NCBI GenBank assembly: GCA_910587735.1
Contig: CAJUNT010000006.1
Span: 62,001 to 126,000, forward strand
From: an uncultured Clostridia bacterium
GTDB taxonomy: Bacteria > Bacillota > Clostridia > Lachnospirales > Anaerotignaceae
Length of the DNA: 64,000 bases
Direction of reading: 5' to 3'
This document shows positions 19,745-28,764 of the stretch, piece by piece (the stretch's first letter is position 1; every line of letters starts with the position of its first letter). The position numbers were made by a program, and so were the translations under genes. A model generated the notes under the pieces. The model worked only from the letters and a program-made list of their open reading frames with translations, had not been told where the DNA came from and searched no databases.

Positions 19745-20806
19745 ATGTCAAATTGGGAAAAAAATCTTCGTAAAATAACACCATATGTTCCTGGAGAACA
19801 ACCTAAAAATAGCAATATTATAAAATTAAATGCAAATGAAAACCCTTATCCACCTTCTCCAGAGGTAATCAATGCACTTAAAAATTTTGATGCAGAACAT
19901 TTGCGTATGTATCCAAATTCCTCTTCGCTCAAATTAAAATCTGCTATTGCAAAACATTTTAAATTAAAAGAGAGTGAAATTTTTGTAGGAAATGGCTCTG
20001 ATGAAGTCATTGCGCTTGCATTTATGGCTTGTTTTCATTCTTCAAAGCCTATATTGTTTCCAGATATCACTTATTCTTTTTATCCAGTTTGGTGTTCTCT
20101 TTTTGATATAGATTATCAAACAATACCACTAGATAAAGATTTTTGTGTAAATATAGCAGATTATAATAGAGAAAATGGAGGCATTATATTACCAAATCCT
20201 AACGCTCCTACTGGTATGGGATTATATAAAAATGATATGGAAGCACTGTTTGAACAAAATAAAAATTCAATCATTATAATTGATGAAGCATATGTTGATT
20301 TTGGTGCATATTCCTGTATAGAATTATTACATAAATATGATAATGTTATTGTTATACAAACATTTTCAAAATCTCGTTCACTTGCTGGTATGCGTATTGG
20401 TATGGCAATGGGCAATGAAAAAATCATACAAACATTGGAAGCGGTCAAAAATTCTTATAATTCTTATACTATGGATAGCATTGCCATAGAAGTAGGTACC
20501 GCATCTATTGCAGATGAAAATTATTTAAAACAAACCTGTCAAAAAATAATAGCAACAAGACAACGCACCACAAAAGCACTTAAAAATATGGGATTTCATG
20601 TATTTCCTAGTCAGTCTAATTTTTTATTTGTTACACATAATACCGTACCTGCAATAGAAATTTTTGAAAAACTAAAATCAGATAATATATTGATACGTTA
20701 TTTTAATCTGCCTCGTATCAATAATCATTTGCGTATTACAATTGGTACAGATGAACAAATGGATATATTATTACAACATATTTCAAATATTGTTTCCATG
20801 TCATGA
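19745..20806 (+). CDS. hisC: Histidinol-phosphate aminotransferase
   Basis: This 353-residue fold-type I PLP enzyme converts imidazole-acetol phosphate to histidinol phosphate in histidine synthesis. It shows the NANENPYPPSPEV entry segment, the VGNGSDEVI cofactor motif, PNPNAPTGMG, the DEAYVDFG aspartate region and the Schiff-base lysine in TFSKSRSLAGMRIGMA. The C-terminal arginine lies in NNHLRITIGT. Other his genes are absent nearby, so the enzyme may also serve aromatic transamination. It is co-oriented with the glycosyltransferase and ends in a clear terminator. Confidence 0.92.
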   Translation: MSNWEKNLRKITPYVPGEQPKNSNIIKLNANENPYPPSPEVINALKNFDAEHLRMYPNSSSLKLKSAIAKHFKLKESEIFVGNGSDEVIALAFMACFHSSKPILFPDITYSFYPVWCSLFDIDYQTIPLDKDFCVNIADYNRENGGIILPNPNAPTGMGLYKNDMEALFEQNKNSIIIIDEAYVDFGAYSCIELLHKYDNVIVIQTFSKSRSLAGMRIGMAMGNEKIIQTLEAVKNSYNSYTMDSIAIEVGTASIADENYLKQTCQKIIATRQRTTKALKNMGFHVFPSQSNFLFVTHNTVPAIEIFEKLKSDNILIRYFNLPRINNHLRITIGTDEQMDILLQHISNIVSMS

Positions 20807-20812
20807 TATCAT

Positions 20813-20847
20813 AAAGGGAAGAATTTTTTTTATCATTCTTCCCTTTT
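20813..20847 (+). terminator. Rho-independent terminator after hisC
   Basis: The stem AAAGGGAAGAAT (20813-20824) pairs with ATTCTTCCCTTT (20835-20846), enclosing a T-rich loop. It is followed by TTATTTGTT on the plus strand. It lies 7 bases after the hisC stop. Confidence 0.85.
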
Positions 20848-20882
20848 ATTTGTTACATAAATCATACGAATATAATATAATA

Positions 20883-21617
20883 TTATATCATACCTCCATC
20901 TATTACCACAATTTGACCAGTAATAAAAGAGGCACTATCTTCAGCCAAAAAAAGTGCCAATTTCGCTACTTCTTCCGCTTTTCCTATACGCATCAATGAT
21001 ATTTCTTCAATCATCATTTGTTTTTCTTGTTCATCAAAACATTGATTCATATCTGTATCAATTATACCACAGCTAATAGCATTTACTCTAATACCTGAAG
21101 GACCTAATTCTTTCGCCATAGCTTTTGTAAAAGCGTCCACACCGCCTTTTGATGCGGAATAAACTGCCTCACAAGATGCGCCTTTTTGTCCCCACATAGA
21201 AGAAATATTGATAATGCTGCCTTTATGACAATGCAACATATATTTCAATGCAATATGTGTACAATGTAATACAGACTCTAAATTGACAGATAATACTCTT
21301 TTCCATTGTTCTGGTGTCATATCAGAAAACAAACCGATATGTGCAATACCAGCATTATTTATCAATATATCTACACCACCATACTTTTTTTCTATTTCAT
21401 AAAATAACATACTGCACTGCTCATATACAGAAACATCTGCCAATACAGCAATACAGTCTATACATTGCTCTGTTAGCTCATTTTTAGTATTCTGCAATGC
21501 TTGTATATCTTTACTGCCATTTAACACCACTGCATAACCATTTTTTCCAAAAAGTGTAGCAATCGCTTTTCCAATTCCTCGAGAAGAACCTGTCACTAAC
21601 ACCGTTTTTTTTGCCAT
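20883..21617 (-). CDS. SDR-family oxidoreductase (YmfI/FabG-like)
   Basis: This 244-residue NAD(P)H-dependent short-chain reductase has the nucleotide motif TGSSRGIG, the NNAG motif, and catalytic Ser-Tyr-Lys in INISSMWGQKGASCEAVYSASKGG. The MWGQ-GAS-CE sequence around the active site resembles YmfI, the EF-P 5-aminopentanone reductase, more than ordinary FabG. That assignment is an inference, and a fatty-acid FabG role remains possible. There is only a 1-base gap to tsaD upstream, so the two are probably transcribed together. Confidence 0.8.
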   Translation of the reverse strand: MAKKTVLVTGSSRGIGKAIATLFGKNGYAVVLNGSKDIQALQNTKNELTEQCIDCIAVLADVSVYEQCSMLFYEIEKKYGGVDILINNAGIAHIGLFSDMTPEQWKRVLSVNLESVLHCTHIALKYMLHCHKGSIINISSMWGQKGASCEAVYSASKGGVDAFTKAMAKELGPSGIRVNAISCGIIDTDMNQCFDEQEKQMMIEEISLMRIGKAEEVAKLALFLAEDSASFITGQIVVIDGGMI

Positions 21618-21618
21618 A

Positions 21619-22638
21619 TTATCTATCCCCCAATTTTAAACTAGGGTTTGCATTCAAATCTAAACCATATGTAATACCATTTTGATATTCATAATAAGCT
21701 GCACAACCTATCATAGCAGCATTATCTGTGCAAAGTATAGGAGAAGGAATATTTAATGTATATCCTCTCTTTTCACATTCCTGTTTCATTCTTTGTCTTA
21801 AAGCACTGTTGGAGGCAACTCCTCCCGCCAAAGCAACATGATAAACTCCTTTTTGTTCTACAGCTCTCATTGTTTTTTCTGCCAAAACGTCTATTACTGC
21901 CGCTTGGAAACTAGCTGCTACATCTTCTGGTATAATCGTTTTACCCGCCATATTGCATTGATTGATATAATTCAATACAGCAGATTTTAGTCCGCTAAAA
22001 CTAAAATCATAGCTATCCCCTTCTAAAAACACCCTTGGAAAAGCAATCGCTTGTGGATTTCCTCTTTTTGCAGCTTCATCTATTTTAGGACCTCCAGGAT
22101 ATCCCATACCAATAGCACGTGCTACTTTATCATATGCCTCTCCTACTGCATCATCTCTTGTTTTTCCTAATATTTCATATTTTCCATAATCAGGTACAAA
22201 AACAATATGAGTGTGTCCCCCTGACACTACAAGAGCAATAAAAGGAGGCTCAAATTCTTTATTTTCTATATAATTAGCACAAATATGACCCTCTATATGA
22301 TGCACTCCTATCAAAGGCTTTTGTATAGCAAAAGAAAGTGCTTTCGCCTCCGCAAGCCCTACAAGCAACGCTCCCACCAATCCAGGACCATATGTTACAG
22401 CAATCGCATCAATATCATTTAATGTAACATTTGCTTTATGAAGTGCCTCCATAATCACGCCATCTATATTTTCAATATGTTTTCGAGAAGCAATTTCAGG
22501 TACAACACCACCATATAGCGTATGTAATGCAATTTGAGAGGAAATGATATTAGAAAGTACTTCTCTGCCATTTTTTACAACTGCGGCTGCTGTTTCGTCA
22601 CAAGAGCTTTCTATGGCAAGTATTAATTGTTGTTTCAT
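21619..22638 (-). CDS. tsaD: tRNA N6-adenosine threonylcarbamoyltransferase
   Basis: This 339-residue enzyme transfers threonylcarbamoyl to A37 of ANN-decoding tRNAs, with TsaB and TsaE. It is a full-length ASKHA-fold protein. Diagnostic segments are AIESSCDETAAAVV at the N-terminus, PEIASRKHIENI, the metal-binding histidines in GVHHIEGHICANY, SGGHTHIV, DDAVGEAYDK, and LAGGVASNSALR near the C-terminus. An AAAGGAG site precedes the ATG. Confidence 0.97.
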   Translation of the reverse strand: MKQQLILAIESSCDETAAAVVKNGREVLSNIISSQIALHTLYGGVVPEIASRKHIENIDGVIMEALHKANVTLNDIDAIAVTYGPGLVGALLVGLAEAKALSFAIQKPLIGVHHIEGHICANYIENKEFEPPFIALVVSGGHTHIVFVPDYGKYEILGKTRDDAVGEAYDKVARAIGMGYPGGPKIDEAAKRGNPQAIAFPRVFLEGDSYDFSFSGLKSAVLNYINQCNMAGKTIIPEDVAASFQAAVIDVLAEKTMRAVEQKGVYHVALAGGVASNSALRQRMKQECEKRGYTLNIPSPILCTDNAAMIGCAAYYEYQNGITYGLDLNANPSLKLGDR

Positions 22639-22736
22639 ATTTTTTTCTCCTTTATAACGTCAAAACATTATTTTTTGTTTAGAATATTGATTTAGTTTAC
22701 TCTTATAAACTCATAAAACAATATTATCATAATTTA

Positions 22737-23468
22737 TTATAAATCCTTTTTAATAATATCTCTCATTTTTTTACGGTCAAATTTATGTTTTTGTTCAAAT
22801 TCCACAGGCAGTCTACACTGATACACAAAATAATATAAAAATATAAGCATATCTATTCCTAAAGCAAACACAGGAAATACAAAAAACAAAAATGCATTCC
22901 CTATCATATACACGCTTTCAAATAAAAGCATTACAAAACCACCTATCATATAATACAAATAAATTTCACCTTTTATACGAAATTGCTGTAAAAGCAAATA
23001 GCCTAAAAAAATCATAATGGGTATTCGTCCAAAAGAAATCGCAATATGTGTAAGTAATATCATAATACCACCTATTGGTAATCCAACAATGGAACAAATA
23101 AAAATAGCAATCACAGAAACTATCATAATATATAATGTGATACCTGTTTTTAAAACAGTATTGCCTTTTTTTAAAAGTATCATAGTACCCTGTTCCCACA
23201 CAGAGCGAAATAAATATAATACTAAAAATCCAATAGCCATTTGTATACCAGCAACAAAAAACAACAGCCATTTTATAGGAATATTTTGCAGTATATAAAA
23301 TATTTTTGTTAATCCAAAATACTCTATAATATTTCCTGCTAATTCTACAAAACTATTTAAAAACTGCACCAAACCATAAGGATAACCTTTTGAAATTCTC
23401 AATAATGTAATACCAATTACAACAGTAATATATATCAAAAACCAATCAGCTTTTTTCATTTTATCCAT
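22737..23468 (-). CDS. Polytopic membrane protein of the sigma/anti-sigma operon
   Basis: This 243-residue protein has about six hydrophobic helices, for example ADWFLIYITVVIGITLLRI at the start and VYMIGNAFLFFVFPVFALGI near the end, plus a basic C-terminal tail. I do not recognise the family. Its start overlaps the upstream anti-sigma gene by 13 bases, so it belongs to the ECF operon and may sense or transmit an envelope signal to the anti-sigma factor. That is inferred only from the gene order. Confidence 0.7.
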   Translation of the reverse strand: MDKMKKADWFLIYITVVIGITLLRISKGYPYGLVQFLNSFVELAGNIIEYFGLTKIFYILQNIPIKWLLFFVAGIQMAIGFLVLYLFRSVWEQGTMILLKKGNTVLKTGITLYIMIVSVIAIFICSIVGLPIGGIMILLTHIAISFGRIPIMIFLGYLLLQQFRIKGEIYLYYMIGGFVMLLFESVYMIGNAFLFFVFPVFALGIDMLIFLYYFVYQCRLPVEFEQKHKFDRKKMRDIIKKDL

Positions 23469-24040
23469 TTATGCTGTATCCTATCTCTTTCTTTTTTTCT
23501 TTTTAATATCATATATTGTACAGCACAAGCAATGCAAAGTAATACTAATACAATACCAAAACTATTTGTAATCATTTTATCTGTCCATAATATGATATTT
23601 TCTGTTGCCACTTGTACTGCTTGCTTTTGTTGTGTAATATTTTGCTCAATAGGAGCAATATTTTGTACCCATTTTTTAAAATATTGTGTATTTTCAAGTG
23701 CATTGATAATTGGTTTTTTATAAAATACAAGTATCGCACCTGTACCAAATACTACCGTAAATGTCCCCCATATATGCCCTAATATACGATTTTTTACAAA
23801 ATTTCTTTGTTCTGTTTGTTCCAATGCCTGTATTTTCATCATTACATTTATTTCAAAATCTTCTGGAGCTTCATGCATAGGCATTTGTTCCAAAAGTTGT
23901 ATCATATTGTCATAAAATAAAAAACTTTCTTTACAGTTTTGACATTCTTTTATATGTTGGTTTAATTCTTCTCCTTCTTTTTGAGAAATCTCACCGTCCA
24001 TATATTTCATAATATATTTTTCCGCATCGCAGCATTTCAT
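23456..24040 (-). CDS. Zinc-finger (zf-HC2) anti-sigma factor
   Basis: This 194-residue protein has a putative zinc-binding anti-sigma N-terminus, with HIKECQNC (H-x3-C-x2-C) at about 29-36. A linker follows, then two hydrophobic helices (about 85-106 and 158-175), the second followed by a basic C-terminus. It should bind and inhibit the ECF sigma factor encoded immediately upstream, whose stop it overlaps by 4 bases. Two membrane helices are more than the one usually seen in simple zf-HC2 anti-sigma factors. Confidence 0.85.
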   Translation of the reverse strand: MKCCDAEKYIMKYMDGEISQKEGEELNQHIKECQNCKESFLFYDNMIQLLEQMPMHEAPEDFEINVMMKIQALEQTEQRNFVKNRILGHIWGTFTVVFGTGAILVFYKKPIINALENTQYFKKWVQNIAPIEQNITQQKQAVQVATENIILWTDKMITNSFGIVLVLLCIACAVQYMILKRKKERDRIQHKWIK

Positions 24041-24591
24041 AGCCCTTCACCTTTTCCCTTTTCCAAACTTTCTTTGAGCATTTTACGCCCTCTGAATATT
24101 CTGTTCTTCACTTTAGATAAAGGCTCGCCTATTATATCCGCAATTTCCTGATAATGCAAACCTTGTTGATGATACAGAACAATAGGAATTTTATATAAAT
24201 CTGGCAATGTTTTTATAGCATATTCTAACATTTTACCTTGTTCTTTTTTAATATATTCCCCTTCTGGTGTGCTTTCATTTGTCAGCTCATAATGCACTTC
24301 TTCCATGCTTATTATTTCGTGTTTTCTTTTTCTGTGATAATCAATGACGTGATTTGTACTGATGCGAATTAGCCACGTTGAAAATTTATACTCTGGCTGA
24401 TATTTATCCAAATTTTTATATAATTTAATAAAAATTTCTTGTGCTAAATCATTTGCTTCTTCTATATTATTTACCATACGCAACACCACAGAATAAACAA
24501 GATTTTTATATCTGCTTAACAGTTCTGCAAAAGCATTTTGGTCGCCTGATATAGCCTGCTTTACTAATTCGTAATCTTCTGCTTTTTTCAA
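24037..24591 (-). CDS. ECF-type RNA polymerase sigma factor
   Basis: This sigma-70 family protein has region 2 (GDQNAFAELLSRYKNLVYSV, then DLAQEIFIKLYKNLDKY and FSTWLIRISTNHVIDYHRK) and region 4 (LPDLYKIPIVLYHQQGLHYQEIADIIGEPLSKVKNRIFRGRK). The linker is ECF-length. The frame is open to a GTG at 24615. I prefer the TTG at 24591, because AAAGAGGAAA precedes it at normal spacing while nothing precedes the GTG. It is translationally coupled to its anti-sigma factor. Confidence 0.88.
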   Translation of the reverse strand: MKKAEDYELVKQAISGDQNAFAELLSRYKNLVYSVVLRMVNNIEEANDLAQEIFIKLYKNLDKYQPEYKFSTWLIRISTNHVIDYHRKRKHEIISMEEVHYELTNESTPEGEYIKKEQGKMLEYAIKTLPDLYKIPIVLYHQQGLHYQEIADIIGEPLSKVKNRIFRGRKMLKESLEKGKGEGL

Positions 24592-24720
24592 TTTGATTTC
24601 CTCTTTCCAAAACACAACATTGCATTAGCCTAATATCTGCTATATACGAAAAAAATATTGTATTTGTTTTCTATATTATCAATTTTACAATATTTTACCA
24701 TGATAGTATTTTTACTGCAA

Positions 24721-25626
24721 TCATTCTGTAAAATAAAGAGAAATGACTTTTCTTTCTTCACCTAATTCTGTTTGTTCAAAAATCTGTTTTGCATTTTGTA
24801 AATATAATTCTGGTTCTAAAAGTGCAGGGCTAAAATGTGTCAGCCATAAACGAGATACATTCGCTTGTTTCGCTAATCTTGCCGCCTCTGAAAAAATCAT
24901 ATGTTTTTTTTCAATAGCCTTTTGCTTTTTTTCTTCTTCTCCATACATTCCCTCACATATGAGTAAATCAGCATATTTTGAAAAAGTAATTAAGCTATCT
25001 ATAGGACGACTATCTGTACAATATATTACAGATATGCCCTTTCTAGGTTTTCCCATTACCATATCTGCTGTATATTCTTTATCATTATAATAAGCAATAC
25101 CTTCTTTTTGAAGTTTCGACCATATTGTTTTAGGTATATTTAGCTGTTCTGCTCTTTTTAAATCAAATTTTCCTTTTCTTGGCACATCAATACGATAAGC
25201 ATAACAACGAACCATATGCTCTACTAATATATAAGAAATATGGAATCCGCTTATTTCTATGGTATTTTGTTGTTTTAATTCAATATACTTCAGCGAAAAA
25301 GGCAATTCTGGTGCGATTCTTTTTAATCCCTCTACAATATATTGTAGTCCTGGTGGTCCAATGAGTGTAAGAGGTTCTGTACGTCCTGCATTTCCTATTG
25401 TTAAAAGCATTCCCGGCAAACCTGAAATATGGTCTGCATGAAAATGTGTAAAACAAATGACATCTATTGTTTTAAATCCCCACCCTAATAATTTCATAGT
25501 AACTTGTGTTCCTTCTCCACAGTCTATTAAAAGTAATCGACCGTTCAATCTTGCCAACATAGCAGTTAAAAATCGGTTGGGAGTGGGCATCATACCTCCT
25601 GTTCCCAATAAACAAATATCTAACAT
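24721..25626 (-). CDS. rnz: Ribonuclease Z
   Basis: This 301-residue metallo-beta-lactamase-fold endonuclease removes 3' trailers from tRNA precursors. The metal-binding FTHFHADHISGLPG motif, the LLIDCGEGTQ loop and a C-terminal WLTHFSPALLEPE are present, and the length matches bacterial RNase Z. The exosite region is short. The start has an AAAGGAG site, and the gene is monocistronic. Confidence 0.93.
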   Translation of the reverse strand: MLDICLLGTGGMMPTPNRFLTAMLARLNGRLLLIDCGEGTQVTMKLLGWGFKTIDVICFTHFHADHISGLPGMLLTIGNAGRTEPLTLIGPPGLQYIVEGLKRIAPELPFSLKYIELKQQNTIEISGFHISYILVEHMVRCYAYRIDVPRKGKFDLKRAEQLNIPKTIWSKLQKEGIAYYNDKEYTADMVMGKPRKGISVIYCTDSRPIDSLITFSKYADLLICEGMYGEEEKKQKAIEKKHMIFSEAARLAKQANVSRLWLTHFSPALLEPELYLQNAKQIFEQTELGEERKVISLYFTE

Positions 25627-25657
25627 AATATTATAATCTCCTTTTTATGCATTTCTT

Positions 25658-26074
25658 TTATTCAAAAAATAAACCTTGTATGATATCAACAAATACATTT
25701 TTTTCCTTTATAGTGTGTGGTTTTCCATGCCACCACATTGTAGTATTATTTGCTTCTATATTGATATCATTGCCATTTTTCATATGGTATGTAATAGAAA
25801 TAATAGGGCTACCTTCCATTTTTCCTTTTATTTTATAATTCAAAAGATTTGCAGATTTTATCAACAATGCTATATTTTCATTATCTATTATTTCTATTTT
25901 TTGTGTGGCATTATAAACAATGGTAACACTTTTTACAGATTCTATTTTTGGCAATCCTATAATAGGGATGCCATGCAAAGCAATCCATATAATAGAATTG
26001 ATGATACAGGATAATAGTATAACACATAATGTATTCCATAAAAAAAATTTTAATGTCTTTTTCTGACTTTTCAT
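25658..26074 (-). CDS. Small membrane-anchored protein of unknown function
   Basis: This 138-residue protein has one N-terminal hydrophobic helix (about 11-34) and a predicted extracellular beta-rich domain with VKSVTIVYNATQKIEI and ISITYHMKNGNDINIEANN. It resembles DUF5301-type small lipoprotein-like domains, but I cannot confirm the family. The start is preceded by AGGAGAAA. It reads in the same direction as rnz and ends 31 bases before it. Confidence 0.6.
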   Translation of the reverse strand: MKSQKKTLKFFLWNTLCVILLSCIINSIIWIALHGIPIIGLPKIESVKSVTIVYNATQKIEIIDNENIALLIKSANLLNYKIKGKMEGSPIISITYHMKNGNDINIEANNTTMWWHGKPHTIKEKNVFVDIIQGLFFE

Positions 26075-26281
26075 ATGCTTTTTCTCCTATACATTCCCAT
26101 TTACTACCATTACACTAATGATTTATTTTATCATACCATAAATAAATTTGTTTTGATACCCTTTTCATATACTCATTTTTAAACAATAAAACAATCAAAG
26201 GGCTTTTCTTTTTTTCATTTTTATAGTATGATACAATAGTTTTCTATGCATTATGATAATAATGAAAGGAAGTTAAATTTT

Positions 26282-27199
26282 ATGGACAGAACAACAGCAA
26301 CTAATTTTACAGTACTTTTTATGTTTTTAAATTTACTATTTTGGACATTGGTATGGGAACCTGTGGCAAACACATTACATATGCCTACACTTTTTCAGCT
26401 TGCATTTTTTCAAGTATTGCTTTTTATTATACCATGTGGATTATATTTGTTTTTCACAAAATCCTCACCAAAATTAGTACTCCGAATACATAATATAAGT
26501 TTTAAAAACATCATATTGATTATATTCATTGCCATAAGCATACAGCCTGCTATGACACTGCTTTCTTTTTTATCTTCATTTCTGTTTAAAAATAATGTTT
26601 CTGCTACACTTTATGCAAACAGTGATTCTAATTTATTTTTACTTTTAATTTCTGTTGCTGTTGTACCAGCAATATGTGAAGAATTATTTTTTAGAGGAAT
26701 TGTTTTTTACAATTTTCATAATTTACGATTGGGAAAGGCGTGTTTTGTTACAGGACTATATTTTAGTTTTATGCATATGGATTTACAGCAAATTTTGTAT
26801 ACATTTGCCATAGGTACATTTTTTTGTTTTTTGGTATATAGAACAAATAGTATCTATTCTTCTATATTAGCACATTTTGTTATCAATGCCAGTCAAACAA
26901 TATACAGTGCATTAATGCTAAAGCTCGAAAAACAAGGTATATTATATAATATACAAACTTTACTTGCTCCAAAAGGAGAATTGTATTCCATTATAATGCT
27001 ATTTTTGTTTTCTATACCATTTTTTGCGGGGTTTTTATGGTTATTTTGTAAAAATAATATTCCACAGCCTATACCAACAGAAGAAGATTTTCCAGAATAT
27101 CACCCCAATAGAAAGTGCAAAGAAACACCTTACGATATATTTTTTTATAGTGTAATTGGTATTTATATTGCTGTAACAGTCATACCACTATTCACATAA
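26282..27199 (+). CDS. CPBP family intramembrane metalloprotease
   Basis: This 305-residue polytopic protein carries the CPBP (Abi) catalytic motifs: EELFFRGIVF (glutamates of motif 1), FSFMHMDLQQ (histidine of motif 2) and AHFVINASQ (histidine/asparagine of motif 3). The family includes CAAX-processing and bacteriocin-immunity proteases. The substrate here is unknown. A frame opens at 26246, but the ATG at 26282 is preceded by AAAGGAAG with 9 bases of spacing and gives the expected N-terminus. Confidence 0.88.
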   Translation: MDRTTATNFTVLFMFLNLLFWTLVWEPVANTLHMPTLFQLAFFQVLLFIIPCGLYLFFTKSSPKLVLRIHNISFKNIILIIFIAISIQPAMTLLSFLSSFLFKNNVSATLYANSDSNLFLLLISVAVVPAICEELFFRGIVFYNFHNLRLGKACFVTGLYFSFMHMDLQQILYTFAIGTFFCFLVYRTNSIYSSILAHFVINASQTIYSALMLKLEKQGILYNIQTLLAPKGELYSIIMLFLFSIPFFAGFLWLFCKNNIPQPIPTEEDFPEYHPNRKCKETPYDIFFYSVIGIYIAVTVIPLFT

Positions 27200-27555
27200 A
27201 AATAGAAAATACAAAAAAAGACTCTGTTTTATTATAAAAACAAAGTCAAACAAAACATTTTCTATAAAGAATCACTCTATTTAGGGGCAGTAAAAGATAT
27301 AAAAAATATTTTTGTTATAGTGATTAAAATATATTACCTTATTATACTATTTATTATGATACTTTTATTTTTGCCACATTTTTATAAGGGACAGTATAAA
27401 AATGTGGCTATGATTTTGAGACACTTCTAAATTTCCATTTCATTATATAATACTTTTTTCTAAAAAAGTATATTATATTCTGTTTTATTTTAAAAATTTT
27501 GCCTCACTTTTTAAAAAAGCAAGGCAAAAACATTATGTTTTATAAACATAGTTTT
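27200..27555. other. Intergenic region with hairpins and a repeat remnant
   Basis: These 356 bases lie between the convergent CPBP and VanW genes. They hold a weak hairpin right after the CPBP stop (GACT...AGTC, 27220-27247). A perfect 14-bp stem, GCCACATTTTTATA (27373-27386) with TATAAAAATGTGGC (27395-27408), is also present. A remnant near 27500-27530 (TTTGCCTCAC...GCAAGGCAAA) matches the central hairpin of the MITE-like family. No gene is seen. Confidence 0.6.
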
Positions 27556-28350
27556 TTAATTTCCATATCTGCTTGTAGCTGTATAATCTACTTTTCCATC
27601 TGCTCGTGTTCTTTTCAAAACATATGTACCATCTGCTTGATATATCACATCTATTTTAATATTTCCTATATTCGGATTTTCAGGTGCTAAAAATCTTACT
27701 TTTATTGTACCATTTTTCATAACAGACTCTATTTTTACTGGCACATCTAAATCATTTCTAAATTTAAAATCAATACTACCCCAAGAAGCTGTGGCATCTC
27801 TACCACTAGGCATATATCCCACTTTTAAAGAATGGTTTCTTCTTTCTGTAATGGTCATACCAGAATAAAGCGCTGCTTGATATAATGTTGATGAAATCTG
27901 ACAAATGCCACCACCTATACCTGTTGCTGCTTTGCCATTAGAATAGATACCTGCTGCTTTGTAATCTTTACCATTATGACTATTTTTTAATATCACATCA
28001 TTATAAGAAAAACTATCTCCAGGCTGTAATATGATACCATTTATAGAATCTGATGCCAAATGCATATTATAATTTCTGTTATTAGAATCTGCTCCTGTAT
28101 ACTTTGTAGTATAAGATGCAATATCATAATCAAAATTGATTTCTTTTGGTTTTTGTTCTTCAATAGGTTCTGCTGGCACTAATTCCGTCATAGGTTCTTC
28201 TATTATAATAAATGGTTCTTCCTGTTGTTGTTCTGTTGTGGTATTTTCTGATATAATTGGTGTTGTTTCATATTCTGCTGGTACTTCTGTTGCAGGCACA
28301 TTTCCTGCCACCATTGTTAATACCAATATATCCGCCACTGATTTTAACAT
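27556..28350 (-). CDS. VanW domain protein
   Basis: This 264-residue secreted or membrane-associated protein has a short hydrophobic N-terminus, an acidic Pro/Glu-rich linker (about 20-72) and a VanW domain (about 80-230). The domain contains GIGGGICQISSTLYQAALYSGMTI and ERRNHSLKVGYMPSGRDA. It lacks the G5 and YoaR regions of the larger paralogue at 2994-4550. The function is probably cell-wall related but unproven. The start follows TTAGGAGTG. Confidence 0.87.
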   Translation of the reverse strand: MLKSVADILVLTMVAGNVPATEVPAEYETTPIISENTTTEQQQEEPFIIIEEPMTELVPAEPIEEQKPKEINFDYDIASYTTKYTGADSNNRNYNMHLASDSINGIILQPGDSFSYNDVILKNSHNGKDYKAAGIYSNGKAATGIGGGICQISSTLYQAALYSGMTITERRNHSLKVGYMPSGRDATASWGSIDFKFRNDLDVPVKIESVMKNGTIKVRFLAPENPNIGNIKIDVIYQADGTYVLKRTRADGKVDYTATSRYGN

Positions 28351-28764
28351 ATGTACTCACTCCTAAATTTTCAATATTACAGTAATACTGTGATATCATT
28401 ATAACCCTTTTATACAATGTATGCAATCCTTTCTATGTCCCACATTATGTCAAAAAAATTGATATATTTTTTTACATAAAAAAAGGTTAGAATAACATTC
28501 TAACCTTAGTCTGTCAATAAAGTCCTTTTTGTGGGTTTCACCCACACCCACCAACTTTTTTAAAAAAGTTGTACAAAAAACTTTATTAGAAAAACTAACG
28601 TTTTCCCTTATAAAATCAATACTTTTTAAGAAAACGTAATTTCCACTTAAAAGTTTCGGTCAAGCCTTTTCAAAGGCTTGTGGGAGTTTAAGGTCTAGCC
28701 CTCAAGATTTTTTAACAAGTTGAGGCTAGAACAATATTCTAGCCTCCCAATGTATTCTATTTTA
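28351..28764. other. metQ 3' region with hairpin modules and terminator
   Basis: These 414 bases contain several hairpins. GAGGCTAGAA pairs with TTCTAGCCTC (28719-28743), and TCTAGCCCTCAA pairs with TTGAGGCTAGA (28692-28728), so the two compete for the same arm. CAAGCCTTT/AAAGGCTTG lies at 28661-28680. A repeat module at about 28517-28613 is shared with 42404-42505. No gene is seen. The VanW promoter must be at the low-coordinate end. Confidence 0.6.
28476..28507 (-). terminator. Terminator of the metNIQ transcript
   Basis: The 11-bp stem AAGGTTAGAAT (28483-28493) pairs with ATTCTAACCTT (28497-28507) around a 3-base loop. On the minus strand it is followed directly by a run of T (A-run 28477-28484 on plus). 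It lies about 260 bases after the metQ stop. Confidence 0.85.
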
